Positions 17,985 to 27,659 of a DNA stretch of 64,000 nt are shown here, in pieces. The position numbers and the translations under genes are program-made. The stretch is from Cupriavidus taiwanensis (GTDB taxonomy: Bacteria; Pseudomonadota; Gammaproteobacteria; Burkholderiales; Burkholderiaceae): contig NZ_LT984804.1 in the NCBI RefSeq assembly GCF_900250115.1, forward strand, positions 1,999,301 through 2,063,300, in the 5' to 3' direction. Numbering within the stretch: position 1 is the first letter of the stretch; the number at the start of each line of letters is the position of its first letter. The notes beneath the pieces were generated by a model. That model had not been told where the DNA came from and searched no databases. It saw only the letters and a list, made by a program, of their open reading frames with translations.

Positions 17985-18662
17985 TCAGCGGCTGGAGTCC
18001 AGCACTTCGTTGTTCTTCTGCACGTCCTGCGCCTTCATGTAGCTCTCGATCAGCAACTGGTAAGCCGGGAAGATCCTGGTGTAGACCTCGGCCCATTGCT
18101 GAGCGTCCGGGCGGTTCCAGCTCTGCTGCAATTCCGAGGCCACGGCCGCGGTGTCCATCGGCACCACGCCGGCCTGGACGATGCGCGCCAGGGTAATCTC
18201 CTGCGCCATCTTGGAATAGGTGCCCGAGGCGTCCACCACCGCGAACACCTTGTAGCCGTCAGCCACCGCGCTGATCGACGGGAACGCCATGCATACGCTG
18301 GTGATGGTGCCGGCGATGATCAACGTCTTCTTGCCGGTTTCACGCACGGCGGCGACGAAGTCGGGGTTGTCCCAGGCGTTGATCTCGCCCTTGCGCGCGA
18401 CGTATTTGGCATGCGGCGCGTTCTCGTGGATCTCGGGGATCAGCGGGCCGTTGGGGCCCTGCGGCACCGAAGCGGTGGTGATCACCGGCAGCTTGCACAG
18501 CGTCGCCATCCTGGCCAGCGCGGCGGCGCGCAGGCGCAGTTCGGGCATCGGCATGTCGCCCACGGTCTGGAACAGGCCACTCTGGTGGTCGATCAGCAGC
18601 ATTGCCGTATCGGCGGGATCGATGGCCGGACGCTTGCCGTTGAAATTGGCGGGGGTAGTCAT
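17985..18662 (-). CDS. Isochorismatase-family hydrolase (YcaC-like), copy B
   Basis: A 225-residue paralogue of the next gene, with Asp in [10 protein letters not shown] and Cys in [11 protein letters not shown]. Compared with copy A it has about 15 extra residues, with differences at both ends. It diverges from the LysR regulator with 147 bp between start codons, an arrangement typical of LysR targets. Substrate unknown; amide or ester hydrolysis is inferred from the fold only. Confidence 0.86.
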   Translation of the reverse strand: MTTPANFNGKRPAIDPADTAMLLIDHQSGLFQTVGDMPMPELRLRAAALARMATLCKLPVITTASVPQGPNGPLIPEIHENAPHAKYVARKGEINAWDNPDFVAAVRETGKKTLIIAGTITSVCMAFPSISAVADGYKVFAVVDASGTYSKMAQEITLARIVQAGVVPMDTAAVASELQQSWNRPDAQQWAEVYTRIFPAYQLLIESYMKAQDVQKNNEVLDSSR

Positions 18663-18809
18663 TGCGCATTCTCCTATGCGGTTGGCAAAACCGGCGGACC
18701 GGGCATCCGGAACCGACCGTGTTGCGAAAGCATAGGACTTGGCAAATACCGCCGGTAGGCCGGAAAATCCGCCTTCAGCGTCCTACTGGCAGGACGACAG
18801 GAGCCGCGC

Positions 18810-19718
18810 TTGCATCCGGACCTCAACGACCTGTACTACTTCGCGCAAGTGGTCGACCACCAGGGCTTTGCCCCGGCCGGCCGCGTGCTGGGCATCCCCA
18901 AGTCCAAGCTCAGCCGGCGCGTGGCCCTGCTGGAAGAGCGCCTGGGCGTGCGCCTGATCCAGCGCTCGACGCGGCGATTTTCCGTGACCGAGCTGGGACA
19001 GACCTATTACGGCCACTGCAAGGCCATGCTGGTCGAGGCCGAGGCCGCCGAGAGCGCGATCGAGCAAAGCCGCGCCGAGCCCAGCGGGCTGGTGCGCATG
19101 ACCTGCCCGGTGGCCCTGCTGCATGCGCGCGTGGGCGAGATGGTGGCCGACTTCATGGCGGCCAATCCCAGGGTCATCGTGCACCTGGAGGCCACCAACC
19201 GGCGCGTCGACGTGGTGGCCGAGGGCATCGACCTGGCCGTGCGCGTGCGCGTGCCGCCGCTGGAAGACAGCGACCTGGTGATGCGCGTGCTGGCGCAGCG
19301 CGCCTGGTGCTTTGTCGCCAGCCCCGCGCTGCTGGCCGGCCACGGACCGCTGCTGGCGCCGGCGGACCTGAACGCCCTGCCCACGCTGGACCTGGGCCCG
19401 CCGCGCCCGTCGCACACCTGGTCGCTGTACGGGCCCGGCGGCGCCAGCGCCGACCTGCACCACAAGCCCCGGCTGGTCACCGACGACATGATCATGCTGC
19501 GCACCGCGGCGGTGGCCGGCGCCGGCGTCGTGCAGCTGCCGGTGATGATGATGACCGACGAGCTGCGCGCCGGCCGCCTGGTCAAGGTGCTGCCGGAATG
19601 GTCGGTCAAGGGCGGCGTGATCCACGCCGTGTTTCCGTCGCGGCGCGGGCTGCTGCCGTCGGTGCGCGAGCTGATCGATTTCCTGTCGCAGCGCTTCGCG
19701 CAGATCAACGAATCCTGA
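18810..19718 (+). CDS. LysR-family transcriptional regulator
   Basis: A 302-residue LysR protein with an N-terminal winged helix (LYYFAQVVDHQGFAPAGRVLGIPKSKLSRRVALLEERLGV region, residues about 6-45) and a periplasmic-binding-protein-like effector domain. TTG 18810 is the start, 6 nt after AGGAG; no better ATG is near. It diverges from the two isochorismatase-type genes and most likely regulates them. Inducer unknown. Confidence 0.9.
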   Translation: MHPDLNDLYYFAQVVDHQGFAPAGRVLGIPKSKLSRRVALLEERLGVRLIQRSTRRFSVTELGQTYYGHCKAMLVEAEAAESAIEQSRAEPSGLVRMTCPVALLHARVGEMVADFMAANPRVIVHLEATNRRVDVVAEGIDLAVRVRVPPLEDSDLVMRVLAQRAWCFVASPALLAGHGPLLAPADLNALPTLDLGPPRPSHTWSLYGPGGASADLHHKPRLVTDDMIMLRTAAVAGAGVVQLPVMMMTDELRAGRLVKVLPEWSVKGGVIHAVFPSRRGLLPSVRELIDFLSQRFAQINES

Positions 19719-20160
19719 GCCCTGCATGACCGGCGTGGCGGGGAGCAGCGTCCGTCACGCGAACCGGCGCGCCTGTGGAAAGTGGTATCATGCCGGTTCT
19801 CATGCACGGATCGGCAGGGCCGACACCAGTGCGCCAGCCGCACACGGAACGACGGTTTCACCGGAAGCGCTCCGTGCCGTGTCATCCGCGGCGGCATGGC
19901 GGGCGCACCCCCGATGCATCCATGGGCCGAAGCGCCCACCACCCATCCGACCGGCGGCTATTCCGCTCCGCGACGATCGCCCGGACCACCGGCGCATCGG
20001 CTCGCGCAGGCACGGTCCACTTCACGCCAGCTGCAACGCCCGCGCCCCGCAGGTATGGCGCTGGCCCATCGCAACGGCTGACGGCCGCCACCGCACCGCG
20101 GGTTGCATCGGATGCCGACGCAACGCGCCAGCTTCGGCCGCGCCATGAACAGGTAAGCCA
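19719..20160. other. Intergenic region without a supported gene
   Basis: About 440 bp between the LysR gene and a small unknown gene. Short open frames exist on both strands, but they are rich in Arg, Pro and Ala, lack ribosome sites and resemble nothing recognised. No clear terminator or dyad was found. AGGTAA near 20153 may serve the following TTG start. Confidence 0.5.
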
Positions 20161-20394
20161 TTGAATCGAGTCAATCCCATCCGACACAACCCTTATACCG
20201 TTTCCGTCTATCCGATCGAGCAGGAACCCGGCCTCTGGTTCGCGACCTACATGATTGCGGAATACCGCAATGGCGCCGAACGCATCGTCGCCAACGTCGC
20301 CATGCGCCACGACACGCACCGCTCCGAAGCGCGCGCCAGGCGCGCCGCCCGCCGCGCCGGCGAACAGGCCGCGGCGCGCCTGCGCCAGCAATAA
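20161..20394 (+). CDS. Small hypothetical protein (77 aa)
   Basis: Not recognised with certainty. The product begins MNRVNPIRHNPYTVSVYPI and has a small beta-strand-like first half (GLWFATYMIAEYRNG), then an Arg/Ala-rich helix (RARRAARRAGEQAAARLRQ). The start is TTG with an AGG-type site about 8 nt upstream. The layout of a short beta sheet followed by a C-terminal helix recalls small stress-related DUF proteins common in Burkholderiaceae. It shares that plan with the minus-strand gene at 21204-21500. Confidence 0.55.
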   Translation: MNRVNPIRHNPYTVSVYPIEQEPGLWFATYMIAEYRNGAERIVANVAMRHDTHRSEARARRAARRAGEQAAARLRQQ

Positions 20395-20451
20395 GCCGCG
20401 CCGGCGCGTGCCATCCGCCACACCGAATTTCTAGATCAAGGAGAACCGATC

Positions 20452-20706
20452 ATGTCCGTCATCGAAGAATGGGAAGCCCTGCACCTGACGCCCGAGGGCT
20501 GGCAGCCCGGCAGCTACCGGCATGCGCCGTGGCAGGCCGTGGAAGTGGCTGCGCCCGCGACCGGCGTGCTGACCGTCAGGCGCCACGTGACCGCCACCTA
20601 CTGCGGTCCGTCGCGCGCGGTGGAAGACCGCACCCCGCAGACCACGGACATGGCACTGATCGAAGCGCTGCTGGAGCGCCACGGCAACCCTGTGTTCCAG
20701 ATCTGA
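20452..20706 (+). CDS. Small hypothetical protein (84 aa)
   Basis: Unknown. The start MSVIEEWEALHLTPEGWQPG is preceded by an excellent AAGGAG site, which makes it a likely real gene. No membrane segment, signal peptide or metal motif is visible. It follows the 20161 gene in the same direction (57 bp) and converges on the 20732-21106 gene. Confidence 0.65.
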   Translation: MSVIEEWEALHLTPEGWQPGSYRHAPWQAVEVAAPATGVLTVRRHVTATYCGPSRAVEDRTPQTTDMALIEALLERHGNPVFQI

Positions 20707-20731
20707 TTGCCTGCGCGCAGGACCCGGCGCG

Positions 20732-21106
20732 TCAGCCCAGCACGCGCACATGCGGCCGGGCGGTCCTGAGCCCGGCGCCGACGGTGCGCAACTCGCCGTC
20801 CCATGGGGCGGCGGCCAGGTCCAGTACGTAGTCGCCCTCGCGCGCCTTGTCGTGCAACTGGTCACGCACCACCTGGCCGATGGCGACGCGGCACAAGGCC
20901 TCGCCACTGCTGGCGAGCTGGCCGCGCAAGGCGGCCGGATCGGCCAGCACGCCGAACGAACGCCGCCCCACGCCGACGAAGCTGGTGAACAGCACGCCGG
21001 TGGGGCGCTCGGCATCGATAAAGCAGACGGCCACGTGGTAGGTAGTGCCTTTGCCCTCGCCGGGCAGCGTGCACAGAAAACCGGATGATCCCGTACGCAT
21101 GTCCAT
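20732..21106 (-). CDS. Hypothetical protein (124 aa)
   Basis: Unknown soluble protein. ATG 21106 has AAGGAG 7 nt upstream, better supported than ATG 21169. The sequence (MDMRTGSSGFLCTLPGEGKG, later YHVAVCFIDAERPTGVLFTSF) shows alternating strands and no known catalytic motif. It converges with the 20452 gene, leaving 25 bp between stops. Confidence 0.62.
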   Translation of the reverse strand: MDMRTGSSGFLCTLPGEGKGTTYHVAVCFIDAERPTGVLFTSFVGVGRRSFGVLADPAALRGQLASSGEALCRVAIGQVVRDQLHDKAREGDYVLDLAAAPWDGELRTVGAGLRTARPHVRVLG

Positions 21107-21203
21107 GAACGGACTCCTTGCAGTCTGACGGAGGACGCCGCACGCCTTGGCTGTGCCGCAACGGGCCAATGCTGGCGACTACGAAGGTACCCGCCCGGAA
21201 AGT

Positions 21204-21500
21204 TCAGCCCTGCAATCCGGCCAGCGCTACCGATACCCCCGGCACGGTGCCATTTATGATGTCCTCGGCATAGCGCAGTGCGCCGCGGCGCGCGCCGCCC
21301 ACATTGTCCCAGGGCGCGGCCTGCAGGCGGAACGTGCGCGCCTGGCCATCTTCGGGCGACTGGCCGGCCAGGCAGATCACCACCGCGGCATCGAAAGAAC
21401 GGTCGGGCCGCGGTTCGGGCCACACGCGCGCGGCGGCATGCCTGTACACCAGGGGATAAAGGTCATATCCCTTGTAAGTCGCAGCCGGATGGGTATCCAT
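21204..21500 (-). CDS. Small hypothetical protein (98 aa)
   Basis: Unknown. ATG 21500 is chosen over 21515 because GGAGG lies 5 nt upstream. The sequence starts MDTHPAATYKGYDLYPLVY and ends in a helical tail (GGARRGALRYAEDIINGTVPG), with the strand-then-helix plan of the gene at 20161. It is separated by 97 bp from the 21106 start in the same direction and may be cotranscribed. Confidence 0.62.
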   Translation of the reverse strand: MDTHPAATYKGYDLYPLVYRHAAARVWPEPRPDRSFDAAVVICLAGQSPEDGQARTFRLQAAPWDNVGGARRGALRYAEDIINGTVPGVSVALAGLQG

Positions 21501-21723
21501 GGCAGCCTCCGCCATTTAGTGGTCTTGCCCCCACTCTACCCTTGTTGTCGCGTCCGCAGTGGCTTTATTTCCGTTTTGCCAGACTTCTCCACGCACGACA
21601 GCCGGGCGGGAGGCAAGTTGTAACAACGGTTGGCAAACCTCCGGCGCCTGATTGCACGCTGACCGGCCAGGTAACCGCCCATGCCGGGGCACGATTGCCT
21701 GGCGGTCCTGGCACGGGATCGCC

Positions 21724-22842
21724 TCAATGCGTCAGCAACTGCGCAGCCTCGTGATAGGCATAGCCGAGATCGTGAGCAACCTCCTTGCAGGTCACCTTGC
21801 CGAACGCCACGTTCAGACCATTGGCAAGGTGCGGGTTGTCCGCCAATGCGGTCTTCCAGCCTTTGTCAGCGATCTGCAGGGCGAACGGCAACGTGGCGTT
21901 ATTGAGCGCATAGGTCGATGTACGCGGCACCGCCCCCGGCATATTGGCAACGCAATAGTGCAACACGCTGCCGACCAGATAGGTGGGATCAGCGTGGGTC
22001 GTCGCCCTGGCGGTCTCGCAGCAGCCGCCCTGATCGATCGCCACATCGACGATGACCGAACCCGGCTTCATCGCATCCACCATGCCGGCGCTCACCAGCT
22101 TGGGCGCGGCGGCGCCCGGTATCAGCACGCCACCGATGACGAGATCGGCCGACAGTACGTGGCGCTCCAGGTTGTCCTGGTTGGAGTAGACCGTCGTCAC
22201 GCGGGCGCCCAGCAAGCGGTCCATGCGCCGCAGCACATCGATATTGCGGTCGATCACCACCACCTGGGCGCCGGTGCCCACGGCGATCTGCGCCGCGTTG
22301 CTGCCAACCACGCCCCCGCCGAGAATGACGATCTTGGCCGGCTCCACGCCCGCCACGCCGCCCAGAAGGACGCCCATGCCGCCGCGCGCCTTCTCCAGGC
22401 AGTGCGCCCCGGCCTGCACCGACATGCGGCCAGCAACCTCCGACATCGGCGCCAGCAGCGGCAGGCCGCCACCGGCCTGGGTCACGGTCTCGTAGGCAAT
22501 GCAGACCGCACCGCTGCGGACGAGATCGGCACACTGTTCCGGGTCTGGCGCGAGGTGCAGGTAGGTATAGAGGATCTGCCCCTCCCGCAGCATGGCACGC
22601 TCACCGGCCTGAGGCTCCTTTACCTTGATGATCATCTCGGCCTTGGCGAAGACCTCCTCCGCCGACTCGGCAATGGTCGCGCCGGCCTTGCGATAGTCGG
22701 CATCGCTGGCGCCAATGCCGGCGCCGGCAGCCGTCTGCACCAGCACCTCGTGGCCGTGTGCCGCCATCTCCCGCACGGACGACGGCGTCAGGCCGACGCG
22801 ATACTCATGGTTCTTGATTTCCTTCGGAACTCCGATCCTCAT
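21724..22842 (-). CDS. ald: Alanine dehydrogenase, last gene of the phn island 1 operon
   Basis: NAD-dependent L-alanine dehydrogenase (372 residues; usual length about 370) that deaminates alanine to pyruvate and ammonia. Visible are the N-terminal MRIGVPKEIKNHEYRVGLTP, the substrate region YLHLAPDPEQ and the NAD-binding GGGVVGSNAAQIAVGTGA. It lies 49 bp after phnY in the same direction, and PhnW makes L-alanine from pyruvate. The placement implies that Ald regenerates the pyruvate amino acceptor and frees nitrogen for growth. No comparable gene is joined to island 2. Confidence 0.94.
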   Translation of the reverse strand: MRIGVPKEIKNHEYRVGLTPSSVREMAAHGHEVLVQTAAGAGIGASDADYRKAGATIAESAEEVFAKAEMIIKVKEPQAGERAMLREGQILYTYLHLAPDPEQCADLVRSGAVCIAYETVTQAGGGLPLLAPMSEVAGRMSVQAGAHCLEKARGGMGVLLGGVAGVEPAKIVILGGGVVGSNAAQIAVGTGAQVVVIDRNIDVLRRMDRLLGARVTTVYSNQDNLERHVLSADLVIGGVLIPGAAAPKLVSAGMVDAMKPGSVIVDVAIDQGGCCETARATTHADPTYLVGSVLHYCVANMPGAVPRTSTYALNNATLPFALQIADKGWKTALADNPHLANGLNVAFGKVTCKEVAHDLGYAYHEAAQLLTH

Positions 22843-22891
22843 GGCTGTCTCCTTCTTTAGTGGTGTATGAATCCGGTACGATGGCGCCGCC

Positions 22892-24334
22892 TTACCAGGG
22901 CAGCGAGTAGGTCTTGGTATTGCAGAAGCTTTTCATCGCCTCGAGCACGCCCTCCTTGTAGCCCAGTCCCGAGTCCTTGATGCCGCCGAACGGCGTCATC
23001 TCGAGCCGATAGCCAGGGACTTCGCGGACATTGACCGTCCCGACGTGCAATTCGCGGATAAAACGGGTGATGTAGTCGAGCCGGTTGGTGCAGACCGACG
23101 ACGAAAGCCCGTAGGCCGTGCCGTTGGAGATGCGGATGGCGTGGTCGATATCCTTGAAGCGGATCACCGGCGAGACCGGCCCGAAGGTCTCCTCCCTGAC
23201 AACGGTCATCTCCGGGTCCACGTGGTCGAGAACGGTAGGTGCGTACAGTGCCCCGTCGCGCTTGTGGCCGGCCAGCAGGCGGGCGCCGCCGGCGATGGCG
23301 GCGTTCACCACGGACTCGAACTGGATGGCTGCGGCCTCGTCGATGACCGTGCCCATGTCCGTGGCAGGATCGAGCGGATCGCCATACTTCACGGCCTGCG
23401 TCCTGGCCACCAGCAACTCGACAAAGCGGTCGGCCACGGATTCCTGCACCAGCATCCGCTTTACCGCCGTGCAGCGTTGGCCCGAGTTCTTGTACGAGCC
23501 GCCCGCGGCCAGCGTGGCGGCTTCCTCCAGGTCGGCGTCTTCCATCACGATGATCGGATCATTGCCGCCCAGTTCCAGTACCTGGCGCTTGTACGCAGCC
23601 TTGGCCGCGATGTACTTGCCGATCGGCACGCCGCCGGTGAAGGTGACGAGATCCACGTGTGGGCTGGTCAGCAATTCGTCGGCGATCTCGCGCGGGTCGC
23701 CGGTGACGACCGACAGCATCTGCGGCGGCAGGCCGGCCTCATAGAGGATGTCGGCGAGCGCGAAGGCGGCCAGCGGCGTTTTCTCGCTCGGCTTGAGGAC
23801 GATGCGGTTGTTGGTGGCCACCGCCGGCGCCACCTTGTGGATCACCTGGTTGAGCGGGTGATTGAACGGCGTGATGGCCGAGATCGCGCCCAGCAGGGGT
23901 TCCTTGAGCGTATAGACCTTGCGGCTCTTGCCATGGGGGGTCAGGTCGCAGGAGAAAACCTGGCCGTCGTCCACCAGTGCCTGGTTGGCGGCGAACAGCA
24001 GCACGTCGGAGGCGCGGCCGACCTCATAGAGCGTGTCCTTGAGCGACAAACCCGATTCCAGCGTGATCAGCGTCGCCATCTCTTCCTTGCGCTGCGCGAT
24101 GAGCTCGCCGGCGCGCATCAGGATGCGGTAGCGGTCGTAGCGGGTCAGGGTCGAACGGTACTGATGGGCGATGCGCAGCGCGCGGCGCACGTCTTCGAGA
24201 TCGGCTTTCGGCACCGTGGCGATCACTTCCCCGGTGTAGGGATAGGTCACCTCGATCACGCGGTCGCGATAGACCTTTTCGCCGGCAATGCGCAGCGCTT
24301 CGTGGCGGATGCCGGTGGCGGCTGGTGTATGCAT
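22892..24334 (-). CDS. phnY: PhnY, phosphonoacetaldehyde dehydrogenase, island 1
   Basis: Aldehyde dehydrogenase (480 residues) expected to oxidise phosphonoacetaldehyde to phosphonoacetate with NAD. Motifs: TPFNHPLNQVIHKVAP (cofactor site), VTFTGGVPIGKYIA and the catalytic Cys in [15 protein letters not shown] 24334 has GAGGAG 7 nt upstream. It lies between phnA and ald in the leftward operon. A second gene of the same family, clearly similar throughout, is at 50446-51909. The assignment depends on the phnA/phnW neighbourhood, because related dehydrogenases use other aldehydes. Confidence 0.9.
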   Translation of the reverse strand: MHTPAATGIRHEALRIAGEKVYRDRVIEVTYPYTGEVIATVPKADLEDVRRALRIAHQYRSTLTRYDRYRILMRAGELIAQRKEEMATLITLESGLSLKDTLYEVGRASDVLLFAANQALVDDGQVFSCDLTPHGKSRKVYTLKEPLLGAISAITPFNHPLNQVIHKVAPAVATNNRIVLKPSEKTPLAAFALADILYEAGLPPQMLSVVTGDPREIADELLTSPHVDLVTFTGGVPIGKYIAAKAAYKRQVLELGGNDPIIVMEDADLEEAATLAAGGSYKNSGQRCTAVKRMLVQESVADRFVELLVARTQAVKYGDPLDPATDMGTVIDEAAAIQFESVVNAAIAGGARLLAGHKRDGALYAPTVLDHVDPEMTVVREETFGPVSPVIRFKDIDHAIRISNGTAYGLSSSVCTNRLDYITRFIRELHVGTVNVREVPGYRLEMTPFGGIKDSGLGYKEGVLEAMKSFCNTKTYSLPW

Positions 24335-24432
24335 GAGTGTCTCCTCTTGGTTTCGTTCGGCGGGCGCGACTGTCCCCCCGCCCCTGCGCGGGGGCGCGTC
24401 AGGACAGCAAGCAGGTAATCCGGAAGGCGCCG

Positions 24433-25692
<1,260 letters not shown>

Positions 25693-25697
25693 TCAGC

Positions 25698-26393
25698 TCA
25701 TGGTTCTTTGCTACTGCCTAAATGCACCCTGCGGTGCGCCTTGAGCATGCGTACACGGCTGGCGGCCACGTGCGCGCGCAGCGCGGCGCCGGCGCGGCGG
25801 GCATCGCCCGACACGATCGCATCGACGATCGCGCGGTGTTCGTCGGCGGATACATCGAGTCCCCCGCCCTGGGTCAACGCCTGCATGCGGAACAGGTGCA
25901 ACTCCTTCACCAGGCGCCGGTAAGTCTCGGTCAGCTTGCGGCTGCCCGCGTGTTCCAGCAGCAGTTCGTGGAAGCGCAGGTTCAACGATGCGTATTCGGC
26001 CGCTTCCTTCTTGCTGGCAGCCTCCTCCATGGCGCCCACCAACTGGTTCAGTTCGGCCCCCAGCGTTGCGTTGACGCGCTGCGCCACGCGCTTGCCGATG
26101 ATTTCCTCGAGGGCTTCACGCAATTCGTAGATTTCATCGGCCTCCTCAACCGAAATCTCGCGCACGAACACGCCGCGGTTCTTCTCGTTGCGGGCCAGCC
26201 CGGCTTCCTCCAGCGCCCGCAGCGCTTCGCGGATCGGCCCCCGGCTGGTGCCAAAGCGGGCAGCAATGTCGCTTTCATTGATGCGCGTTCCCGGCGGCAG
26301 TGCGCCGGTCATGATCAGGCGTTCGATTTCCTCCTGCACCAGCATCGGCAGCGAGCTTGAACGCAACAGTTGGATGGCATCGGTCATTCCCAT
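25698..26393 (-). CDS. GntR/FadR-type regulator of phn island 1
   Basis: A 231-residue regulator with an N-terminal winged helix (SDIAARFGTSRGPIREALRALEEAGLARNEKNRGVFV region) and a C-terminal FCD ligand domain (NLRFHELLLEHAGSRKL). It heads the leftward gntR-phnA-phnY-ald unit and diverges from phnS. The promoter -10 box lies at 26400-26405, so transcription would begin at about the ATG at 26393 and the message may be leaderless or use ATG 26387. It is a paralogue of the gene at 53296-54006. Effector probably AEP or a pathway intermediate (inferred). Confidence 0.9.
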   Translation of the reverse strand: MGMTDAIQLLRSSSLPMLVQEEIERLIMTGALPPGTRINESDIAARFGTSRGPIREALRALEEAGLARNEKNRGVFVREISVEEADEIYELREALEEIIGKRVAQRVNATLGAELNQLVGAMEEAASKKEAAEYASLNLRFHELLLEHAGSRKLTETYRRLVKELHLFRMQALTQGGGLDVSADEHRAIVDAIVSGDARRAGAALRAHVAASRVRMLKAHRRVHLGSSKEP

Positions 26394-26399
26394 AGCTCC

Positions 26400-26474
26400 A
26401 TTAAAGTTCCCGAACTGTAAATTGTCAACAGTTTTCAATCTTCAGTTGACAGTCTTCAACCTACGTTCTACATT
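26400..26474. promoter_or_regulatory. Divergent promoter pair and dyad operator of phn island 1
   Basis: Leftward promoter: TTGACA (26428-26423), 17-bp spacer, TTTAAT (26405-26400). Rightward promoter: TTGACA (26446-26451), 17-bp spacer, TACATT (26469-26474). The two -35 boxes are mirror images, forming the perfect dyad TGTCAAC-N15-GTTGACA (26423-26451). A second dyad, AACTGT-N9-ACAGTT, covers 26413-26433. The dyads are natural binding sites for the GntR regulator. The leftward promoter is conserved base for base in its key elements at island 2. Confidence 0.75.
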
Positions 26475-26560
26475 GATTCCATCTTACCGCAGGGGTGCGC
26501 TACGACACACCGCGGCAGGGCAGCAGGACAGACGACAGATCTGCTAACAGGAGACAAAGC

Positions 26561-27586
26561 ATGAAGAATTCCCTTGCCATGGCGCTCTGCGCCTCCGCGC
26601 TGGCATTCACCACGGCCATCGCGGCTGCACAGCAAAAGACCACGCTGACGGTCTACACGGCGCTGGAGACAGACGCCATGAAGCTCTACAAGGACGGCTT
26701 CGAGAAGGCCAACCCCGATATCGAGGTGCGCTGGGTGCGAGATTCCACCGGCATCGTGACCGCGCGCCTGCTAGCCGAAAAGGCCAACCCGCAGGCCGAC
26801 GTGGTCGCCGGGCTGGCGGCCAGCAGCCTGGTGCTGCTGTCGCAGGAAGGCATGCTCCAGGGCTACGAGCCCAAGGGCTTCCAGCAACTGAGCCCGAACT
26901 ATTCCGATCCTGCCCGGCCGCCCCAGTGGGTCGGCATGGACGTATGGGCCGCCACCATCTGCTTCAACCGGGTGGAGGCGCAGAAGCTGGGCCTGCCCAG
27001 GCCGGAGAGCTGGAAGGACCTGGCCAAGCCCATCTACAAGGGCCGCATCACGATGCCGCACCCGGCTTCCAGCGGCACCGGCTATCTCGATGTGGCGGCC
27101 TGGCTGCAGATGTGGGGCGAGGCCGATGGCTGGAAATACATGGACGGCCTGCACGAGAACATCGCCCAGTATGTGCACTCCGGCTCCAAGCCGTGCAAGC
27201 AGGCTGCCACCGGCGAATTCCCGATCGGCATCTCGTTCGAATTCCGGGGCCACCAGGTGCGCAAGGCCGGTGCGCCGGTCGACCTGATCTTCCCCGCCGA
27301 AGGCCTGGGCTGGGACATCGAGGCTACCAGCATCATGAAGACGACCAGGAAGATGGCGGAGGCGAAGCGCTTCGCCGACTGGATGGCCAGTCGCGACGCG
27401 AACCAGATCAGCGCCAACTGGTGGGCCGTGGTGGCCTACCCCGGGGTGGCCAAGCCGCTCGACGGCATTCCCCCGAATTATGAGAGCCGCTTCGCTCGCA
27501 ATGACTTCCAGTGGGCCGCCAGGAATCGCTCCCGCATTCTTGCCGAGTGGAGCAAGCGCTACGACAGCAAGGCCGAAGCCAAGTAA
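26561..27586 (+). CDS. phnS: AEP ABC transporter substrate-binding protein, island 1
   Basis: Periplasmic binding protein (341 residues) of the iron(III)/spermidine-type solute-binding family, the PhnS-like AEP branch. A signal peptide (residues 1 to about 22-24, hydrophobic core then AIAAAQ) is followed by TTLTVYTALETDAMKLYKDG. The start ATG follows an AACAGGAGAC ribosome site. It is the first gene of phnS-T-U-W, transcribed from the divergent control region. Aminophosphonate specificity is inferred from the neighbouring phnW/phnY/phnA. Confidence 0.9.
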   Translation: MKNSLAMALCASALAFTTAIAAAQQKTTLTVYTALETDAMKLYKDGFEKANPDIEVRWVRDSTGIVTARLLAEKANPQADVVAGLAASSLVLLSQEGMLQGYEPKGFQQLSPNYSDPARPPQWVGMDVWAATICFNRVEAQKLGLPRPESWKDLAKPIYKGRITMPHPASSGTGYLDVAAWLQMWGEADGWKYMDGLHENIAQYVHSGSKPCKQAATGEFPIGISFEFRGHQVRKAGAPVDLIFPAEGLGWDIEATSIMKTTRKMAEAKRFADWMASRDANQISANWWAVVAYPGVAKPLDGIPPNYESRFARNDFQWAARNRSRILAEWSKRYDSKAEAK

Positions 27587-27659
27587 GCCTGGCCCCCGGG
27601 GCGCAAGCCGCCCCGCCTTCCACCACCATCGTGGCCATCACCACATTGCGGGGACACCC

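Noticed and set aside
19775..20164. A 129-codon frame between the LysR gene and the first small gene
   Set aside because: Composition (Arg, Pro, His, Ser) looks like translated non-coding GC-rich DNA; no similarity or ribosome site.
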